The translations under genes were made by a program, and so were the position numbers. DNA of 64,000 nucleotides, taken from contig OW203771.1 of assembly GCA_934045905.1 (NCBI GenBank), positions 2,046,001 through 2,110,000 of the forward strand. Reading direction: 5' to 3'. The notes beneath the pieces were generated by a model that saw only the letters and a program-made list of their open reading frames with translations, searched no databases and was not told the DNA's origin. The stretch comes from Leuctra nigra. Lineage: Eukaryota; Arthropoda; Insecta; Plecoptera; Leuctridae. Position 1 is the first letter of the stretch. Each line of letters starts with the position of its first letter. Below, one piece after another: positions 42,201 through 51,200 of the stretch.

Positions 42201-45200
42201 CTAATGACTCTCGACTTCTTGCATCAGTGACGTCAGCAATCCATCAACTCAGACATCTAGATATTGAGTTACGCGGGTTCTTGCGTTGAAGCGGAAGTCT
42301 AGACGCGAGCCAATCAAGAGATTGTTCACGCATCAGAGAGTATGACGCGATAAGAAACATACGAGACACGATCGAGCGTCTTAGAGGAGACATGACAAGT
42401 GTCTATAGACACACGGCGCAAGACACAACATTGTGGCTTTAAGAACCTTTAAGGAGGGGATGCTCAAGCAGATTTTCCGAAAATATTTTTTGTTGAAATT
42501 TACAATTTTTATTAATTCTTTCAACATTTCAATTATATTTTTGTGTAAAAGTTTCATAAAATGTCTTATCATATTGAAAACTCAATCAGAACATAAGGAC
42601 ATTTTAACACAGGAGGTATAAGAAAATTATTTAGAATTTGGCGTCTAACTTTTGAAAACGTATGAATAGGTGTATAAAAATCTTAAGAAATATCCTAATG
42701 TCTAATACAAATAATATTGGTTTTTGGAAAAATCTATCGGCGGAAAATAGTTTAAATCTACTACTAACTATGAAAATTACTGTGTTTTTTCGACTTGCCA
42801 TGTTAAAGATCTAACTCGATTTCGGCTACCCCACTTTTTCTTGCGTTTATATGATGCACAAGGAAATAATCTATTAAATCAGCATATTAATTCAGATATC
42901 TATCGGAGACCTCTACTTGGACATCCCCCCTTAAAAGCAAAATGTATCAATTACTTCCATAAACAAGCAACTGAGTTTTGATGTTCTGATCTTTTGCTCC
43001 AGTATGTTGCCCAATCAAAATAATTTGATCAATTTACCTAATGTATACGAAAAATATTTCCTCAGTTTGCTCTTTGCTTTCATGTTCTTCGTGAAAAGGC
43101 GCGCGCTTTTCTGATATTTCAATGACGTCAGAGGCGAGCGTTTTCTACCTTTGAAGACATGAATAATGTTGACAATAAATTTGCCTTGAAAGTTAAGACG
43201 CAGCTCCGAATTGCCAAACATCTTACTTAGAATTTAAAATCAAGAAATGGGAGTATCCTTCTTGCGAAAGAGTAAGGAAAGGGGGATTAATTTATTAATT
43301 GGTTTTAAGATAGCTAACATTCGTAGATTTGAGCTCGATATTTAGTAATTTCTTATCGGTTAGCAATGACAGCTTTGCGTCTCGTCTTGAATTAGACTTC
43401 GTTGCATGGTGAAGTTAATACAATTATGGGTATACGCAAAAAAGACACGAGAAGGAAAATAAGAAAGTTTTCTGAAGGTCAGTAGTTTTTGTGCATTTGT
43501 AACGATTTCTTGAACCGCTTTTAGTTGTAATAAAAGCCTTGATTTGTTATATTTTCTTCACTTTTCCAAAAATGTATTGGGATTTCCTTCAATATTAATT
43601 ATTTCAAGCTTCAATTTTTTTTTTTTAAGTTTACTAATTACTCCACTTATGTAATAGGTTGTTCCCAATCCCAATCAACAGCCATGAAAAGCTAGCCTAC
43701 CGCCTGGGATAGCGATCTACGTCAGCAGCCATCACGCTGTTGGAACGCAAGAACAAAGCCCGCTACTTCTTGATAAATCCCCCACAAGAAGGGTTGAAGG
43801 GTTGAAGGTGCCCGGGGCTCACGGCGCTATGCTAATGCCACTGTTTTATGCATGGACATGCACAGGTCTGTCGCGAGAACTTAGCGACGACAGATGACAA
43901 AAAAACTCAGAGATACGTTTTGAGGAGCCATCGTCGGTTTCTGACTCGAATCCTGACAAAAGATCTAAGGCTAGAAGATACGGGTAGAACAGAATTTTGA
44001 AACTACATTACATTTTTAATTGTTATAGTCATTGTTCAACAAATCAAGTACCTATCCCTATTCTGAAACTTTATTTCGGCCAAAAAGAAAAATAAATCTG
44101 ACTTTGTTTCTAATTTTAATATTTCCAAAACACAAAGATAAGTTGAGAATCAGATTCCTTTCAATCAGAAAATGATATTCGTTGTAAAGATGAAGAGCGC
44201 ATGTTTTGCCGACAACATTGTGTCAGATTTGTGATGCATATGTGCCCTTTTATTAGAGTAAAGTTTGCTGTTCTTGGCTGCTCGTAGGATTTCCTTCAAC
44301 TTCAGGTCTTGATTTGAGAATATTTAGGTGCAAGGAAGATTAAATCATCATAGAAGTTATTTTCGCAGTTCATTTCTGCGTAGATTAGTTCCAACAGATG
44401 TGTCCTAACCTAAGTTATCTAATTAGGGGACTTGACGGACTAAAATGAACCATTCCACGTGAAATTTTTTAGCATTTTGTTTCAAAAAGTCACGTGATAT
44501 GCTTTGGTCTTAAGGATGAACCATCCAGGTCATCTACCAACAATTTTTTGCAAAACCATTTTATTTTGTTCCTAACAAATATAAGATCAAAAAATGTATA
44601 CCTTACCGACCTAACTTTTGTGTAAAACGTTTTCAAAGTTTGAGATTTTTACATGGCTCTTATGGGGGAACGAATTAATTTCCTACATTATTCTAAATTA
44701 TTTTTAATCCGCACCAACAATTTCAACAGAAAACTAAAGAAATATTCTTCGACTAATATTGAATGCACTGAAAACCTAAAATACTCTTGTCACCGACTTA
44801 ATTTCAGAGATAAATGGCATTTAAATGTTTGAAAATCTTCACATATGGCCATTTAACATGGGACAACTGAACTAGTCAAAACCACTGCTGTATTCTTAGA
44901 AAAATTATTTTACGAAACCTTTGTTAAAAAATCCTCATCATCTCATATCGTATTATTCTCCACATAATACATTATAAAACTATGTTTTAAAGTTTAAACA
45001 TGCGTTTTCTGAATTAATTTATCTCATGTTATGAATATAGTCATTCAAAGCGATGGTTCATCCTTAAATCGCATTTTAAAAACGTAGTCACTCAAACGAT
45101 CACGCGTTAGACTCTCGCAACATGACAAATCCGCGTCACCTTCCTTACGACGTCGCTAAACCGCGGACGTGACGTGACGACAGATCGACCACGTGCTCGC

Positions 45201-48200
45201 CATGTCAACGCGTCGCATCACGTGATCCCATCAGGCCCGAAGCCATGCGAAGAGCCTATCAACGCAGCCAGCCACGCGCCGCTGTACGGCGGGTGGTATC
45301 CGGTGGATCGATGCTCAAGGGTATGTTTACCATGTGACACCCAGAGCTTGCGGAAGAGACGACCGAACTTTCGCTGCGGAGAAAGTTGCGGCGGGGGTCG
45401 CCGGATAACATGTGAGGGGGAGTCGAGGAGTGAACCGAGGGGTGAACAACTAAAAAAAACAATAAACCTACACTTAAAAAAATATATCAACATTAAAAAA
45501 TAAAAAACAAAATAAAAAAAATCACAAAAAATCACAAAAATATAAAAAAATCACATAAAACTTAATGAAAACCAAAATATAATTGCATTTAAAAAAAATT
45601 AAAAAATCTAAAAATCAATTACAAATATCAAGAAATTAAAAAATCATAAAAAATCATTAGCAAAAATTTAAAAATCTATTAAAAAAAAATCAAGAAATCA
45701 TAAAAGTCATAAAAAATCATTACAAAAATAAAAAATCAAGAAAAATCATAAAAATATTAAAAAAATATTAAAAAACATCATAATATCAAAAAATTAGGTG
45801 TAGGTACACTAAAATGTTGAGTTGTTAACCCCTCGGCGTGAACATTCCAGCGGGCTCATTGGATCTTCTTTTCTCTGTTGGAGTGAAGTCGGGATTGATA
45901 ATTTTGTTCCCGCGTAATATTCAATTAGTTTTCGGAATGTTTCATCAGTATTTTGTTTGGCTTTCAACCGTTTGTAAAGGAAACAAAACAATTAGAAGAA
46001 TCCAACAGTACGCATGACTGAGTCCAGCGCTTTACAAACGCGACCCTTTGGCAAGCTTCGATGTAGATATTTCACATTTAAACATGTAATTAGAAATCGT
46101 TTTAAATGAGTGGGACTCAAAAAGATTTGATTGCAATCTGTCCAATTTCCGTTGACCAACTACAGCACAACGTTTAACTCTCATTTTGACATGTAGTCCT
46201 AGATCTACATGTAGACTTACTCCGCCATTGGCTAGAAGAATAGATGTATATATAGTCATGGAAATATATTCGGTAAACGCTCCTTCTCACTTTCCATGCT
46301 TTTACGTTAGTTTACGCCTCGACCCGTTACACTGGCTAAGCTGTGTGAATGTGTTGGCGGGTGGAAGGAGCGTTTACCGAATATATTCCATGACTGTACA
46401 CCCTCGGACTTGATATTTCGTATTGAATACGAGTCGGTGTCAAATCTGTTCCTCTACACACCTTGACCATTTGAGGGTAATCTAACTCTCTAAGCTAATC
46501 TATCTAAGTGGCAGTGATATAAAATGTGATGGGAACATTTTGGCATATATTTCAAATCAAGAATAAAAATTTCAGTAGTGTTTAATTAACTTGAAGTTCA
46601 TTATAGATTTGTCAAAAAAACACTTTATTATAATGCTGGTCACAATGACCATGCAAAATTTGGTAATGATCGGTCAAAAGATTCCAGTTTCAATTTGCAC
46701 ACAGAGTTTCTTTCATCCCCATTGCCAAGCTAAGTACAAACTACAAATCAAGTTTCCGACTAAACTAATAGACCGATGTTGCTGGAAAACATTAGCACTT
46801 TGCACTGGAGCAATGAATGTTTTGTGAAAAAATGTACTTGCTCCGTGACTTTGTTTGAAATTTAATGCAGAAAGCACAGGTAAAAAAAGAGAGAAGTTTC
46901 AACTGGAAGCGCTCGCCATCAACAACCTCTGTGCTGCCGACTACAATGAAGCTATGAAAATGCACGTAGAGTTTCGCAAACAATGAACAAGTCCGCGGTA
47001 CATCTCCGAGTGAAAGTTAAGCAATCGCGCCTGCCGACGCTCAAGAGAGAATCCAGAATGTGAAGGTAAATTCAGTGGAAGTTTTTAGGTAAAATTGAGC
47101 CGCAGGGAGAAATTACTTGTTTAATCTTTGAGAAGCTCTCTAGGTTATTACACAGAATATCTACACAATGGCTCCCGAGAACCCTCGTAATTAATAAGTT
47201 AGATGACGTTTAATGAGCTCCGTAATGACGTATACGATGTGTTACAGCCAATCAGCTCGCAACAAGTGACACGGGATCAACTCCCGTAGGATCGCTGGCG
47301 TGTTGAGCAACTTGCCGGGTAATCCCTGGAGCGGGAACAAAAGCTGCTGGAACGTCGACGAGAGCTTTGGGCTTTGTGCAGCGCGTTCTGTCTCGTGTCT
47401 ATTGTCTGGGAAATGACAGCATTTCATTTCAGATAAAGACAACTCGAATCTTATGACGGATGGAACAATTAAATGAAAATGTCAAACAATCTTTTTACAG
47501 AAATCCGATACTTCTTCTCTTCATTATGAGCACGTAACAACATTGGAAACATGGTTCAAGTTTTAAGTACGACACGGCTGTGTTTGAATGCAATATTTTA
47601 AATATTTGACGGCAAAAAATAACAGTTTGTTTTTGTTTACGGTTCAAAAATCAATACAAATTCACACTAATTAAATGACGATATATAGTTGGTATGTTCG
47701 ATTTGATCTGACTTCTAACAAAAGACGCTTCACATACTGGAGTCCAAGTCTTGAAACCGGCGTTTTGAAACCGTTTGCGCTTTCATTGTATAAAACGTGA
47801 AAAATTGAAGGCTAAGGCTTAATTGTCAACTTTTTTTGGTTTTGAACAAAGAAAAACGCAAACGTTTTCAAAACGCCGATTTCAAGACTCGGGGGCTCCT
47901 GAAACTTCGGGAGGTATGCGCTTTCCTTTAAAACACGTCGTCACATAATTAAAGCGTTCATGTTCTCCATTCTTCAAGAAAAGTGTTCGTGAAAAGTCTT
48001 TGAAGTGACGTTCAAAGGACGAAACGAACTAGCTTCAACAAGTGTGACCTTCTACCTCGCGACACATTTCTGTGTGTGTTTTACGCCGCTATAAGTCCAG
48101 TGGCAACGAATTAATTATGGGAGACGGTCGTGTATGAATATTAGTAGGGAACCTTCCCAGCATTTGCGTGTGTGTTCTTTTTTCGATTTAGTGTTACATT

Positions 48201-51200
48201 TTTTTTAACTTTAAAATTCCTGATTCGGTCCGAATACGATTCACGGCCCTATGGATTAACATTGCACCGAATCGTATACGGGCCGAATCAGGAATTTTAA
48301 AGTTATAGAATAACTACCCTGTGTCGTGATCGAGACACATCGACTAGACAATTGAACTCACCACAATCATCTCAGAGGGCTCGAGGATGAAGCACTCGTT
48401 CGGCCGTCGCGCTGAGCCGCCCGTGCGTTTGCCGAAGCTGCAACACAAGAGAAGGACAACGTCAGTTACGTCACAAGCATCGGACAGCATAGGGACATAC
48501 TCAATCCGCAGACGAATACAGAACATCAGGCACGAAGAAGCGGAGAGAAGCATTTCCTTATAAACCTTCAGGTTTATTTAAGGAGTAAGTTGAACCTTGA
48601 AGAGTTTTTTAATCGATTTTTATCAATATCTTTTACCAATGCAATTGTTAATAAAAATAAGTCTTTGTACGCGTCTTCAGAAAAGTTCAATGAAAATAAT
48701 TCCACAGATTGGAATGGTTTATTAGTTTTATTTTGTCCTACATACGTTTAGTGCCTGAAAATTAGTAAAAATATGGTACTAAACGTCTGTAGGACAAAAA
48801 AAACTTTCCGAGCTTTAAAATTATTTTCATTGAACTGTTCTGAAGACAAGTACAAAGCCTTATTTTATTAACAAATTCATTGGTAAAAGATATTGAAAAA
48901 AATCGATTACAAAACTCTTCAAGGCCACACTCACTATACTCACTACTCAGCCGTCTTTTTGGGAAATAACATGAGTGCAAAGTACTCAAGTTCTCCATGG
49001 ATCCATTTGTAACCTCCTTACCACACTGAGAACCTCCTCTTGGGCATGACCTGGCCCTGCTCCGAGCCCGCCCGGAGCGCCAGTACTCTGGACAGCTTCC
49101 TGCCCATGACCCTGTGTATCACGTGTGAACCTCCTTACCACACTGAGAACCTCCTCTTGGGCATGACCTGGCCCTCCTCGGAGCCCGCCCGGAGCGCCAG
49201 TACTCTGGACAGCTTCCTGCCCATGACCCTGTGTATCACATGTGAACCTCCTTACCACACTGAGAACCTCCTCTTGGGCATGACCTGGCCCTCCTCCGAG
49301 CCCGCCCGGAGCGCCAGTACTCTGGACAGCTTCCTGCCCATGACCCTGTGTATCACGTGTGAACCTCCTTACCACACTGAGAACCTCCTCTTGGGCATGA
49401 CCTGGCCCTCCTCCGAGCCCGCCCGGAGCGCCAGTACTCTGGACAGCTTCCTGCCCATGACCCTGTGTATCACATCACCTCCTTACCACACTGAGAACCT
49501 CCTCTTGGGCATGACCTGGCCCTCCTCCGAGCCCGCCCGGAGCGCCAGTACTCTGGACAGCTTCCTGCCCATGACCCTGTGTATCACATCACCTCCTTAC
49601 CACACTGAGAACCTCCTCTTGGGCATGACCTGGCCCTCCTCCGAGCCCGCCCGGAGCGCCAGTACTCTGGACAGCTTCCTGCCCATGACCCTGTGTATCA
49701 CATCACCTCCTTACCACACTGAGAACCTCCTCTTGGGCATGACCTGGCCCTCCTCCGAGCCCGCCTGGAGCGCCAGTACTCTGGACAGCTTCCTGCCCAT
49801 GACCCTGTGTATCACATCACCTCCTTACCACACTGAGAACCTCCTCTTGGGCATGACCTGGCCCTCCTCCGAGCCCGCCCGGAGCGCCAGTACTCTGGAC
49901 AGCTTCCTGCCCATGACCCTGTGTATCACATCACCTCCTTACCACACTGAGAACCTCCTCTTGGGCATGACCTGGCCCTCCTCCGAGCCCGCCCGGAGCG
50001 CCAGTACTCTGGACAGCTTCCTGCCCATGACCCTGTGTACCACATGTGAACCTCCTTACCACACTGAGAACCTCATCTTGGGCATGAACTGGCCCTCCTC
50101 GGAGCCCGCCCGGAGCACCAGTATTCTGGACAGCTTCCTGCCCATGACCCTGTGTATCACATGTGAACCTCCTTACCACACTGAGAACCTCCTCTTGGGC
50201 ATGACCTGGCCCTCCTCCGAGCCCGCCCGGAGCGCCAGTACTCTGGACAGCTTCCTGCCCATGACCCTGTGTACCACATGTGAACCTCCTTACCACACTG
50301 AGAACCTCCTCTTGGGCATGACCTGGCCCTCCTCCGAGCCCGCCCGGAGCGCCAGTACTCTGGACAGCTTCCTGCCCATGACCCTGTGTATCACATCACC
50401 TCCTTACCACACTGAGAACCTCCTCTTGGGCATGACCTGGCCCTCCTCCGAGCCCGCCCGGAGCGCCAGTACTCTGGACAGCTTCCTGCCCATGACCCTG
50501 TGTATCACATCACCTCCTTACCACACTGAGAACCTCCTCTTGGGCATGAACTGGCCCTCCTCGGAGCCCGCCCGGAGCGCCAGTATTCTGGACAGCTTCC
50601 TGCCCATGACCCTGTGTATCACATCACCTCCTTATTACACTGAGAACCTCCTCTTGGGCATGACCCGGCCCTCCTCCGAGCCCGCCCGGAGCGCCAGTAC
50701 TCTGGACAGCTTCCTGCCCATGACCCTGTGTATCACATCACCTCCTTACCACACTGAGAACCTCCTCTTGGGCATGACCTGGCCCTCCTCCGAGCCCGCC
50801 CGGAGCGCCAGTACTCTGGACAGCTTCCTGCCCATGACCCTGTGTATCACATCACCTCCTTACCACACTGAGAACCTCCTCTTGGGCATGACCTGGCCCT
50901 CCTCCGAGCCCGCCCGGAGCGCCAGTACTCTGGACAGCTTCCTGCCCATGACCCTGTGTATCACATCACCTCCTTACCACACTGAGAACCTCCTCTTGGG
51001 CATGAACTGGCCCTCCTCGGAGCCCGCCCGGAGCGCCAGTATTCTGGACAGCTTCCTGCCCATGACCCTGTGTATCACATGTGAACCTCCTTACCACACT
51101 GAGAACCTCCTCTTGGGCATGACCTGGCCCTCCTCCGAGCCCGCCCGGAGCGCCAGTACTCTGGACAGCTTCCTGCCCATGACCCTGTGTACCACATGTG

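Noticed and set aside
45174..45535. Overlapping frames on both strands around 45.2-45.5 kb
   Set aside because: A locally GC-richer patch running into an A-rich tract; no recognisable product and no conserved motif.
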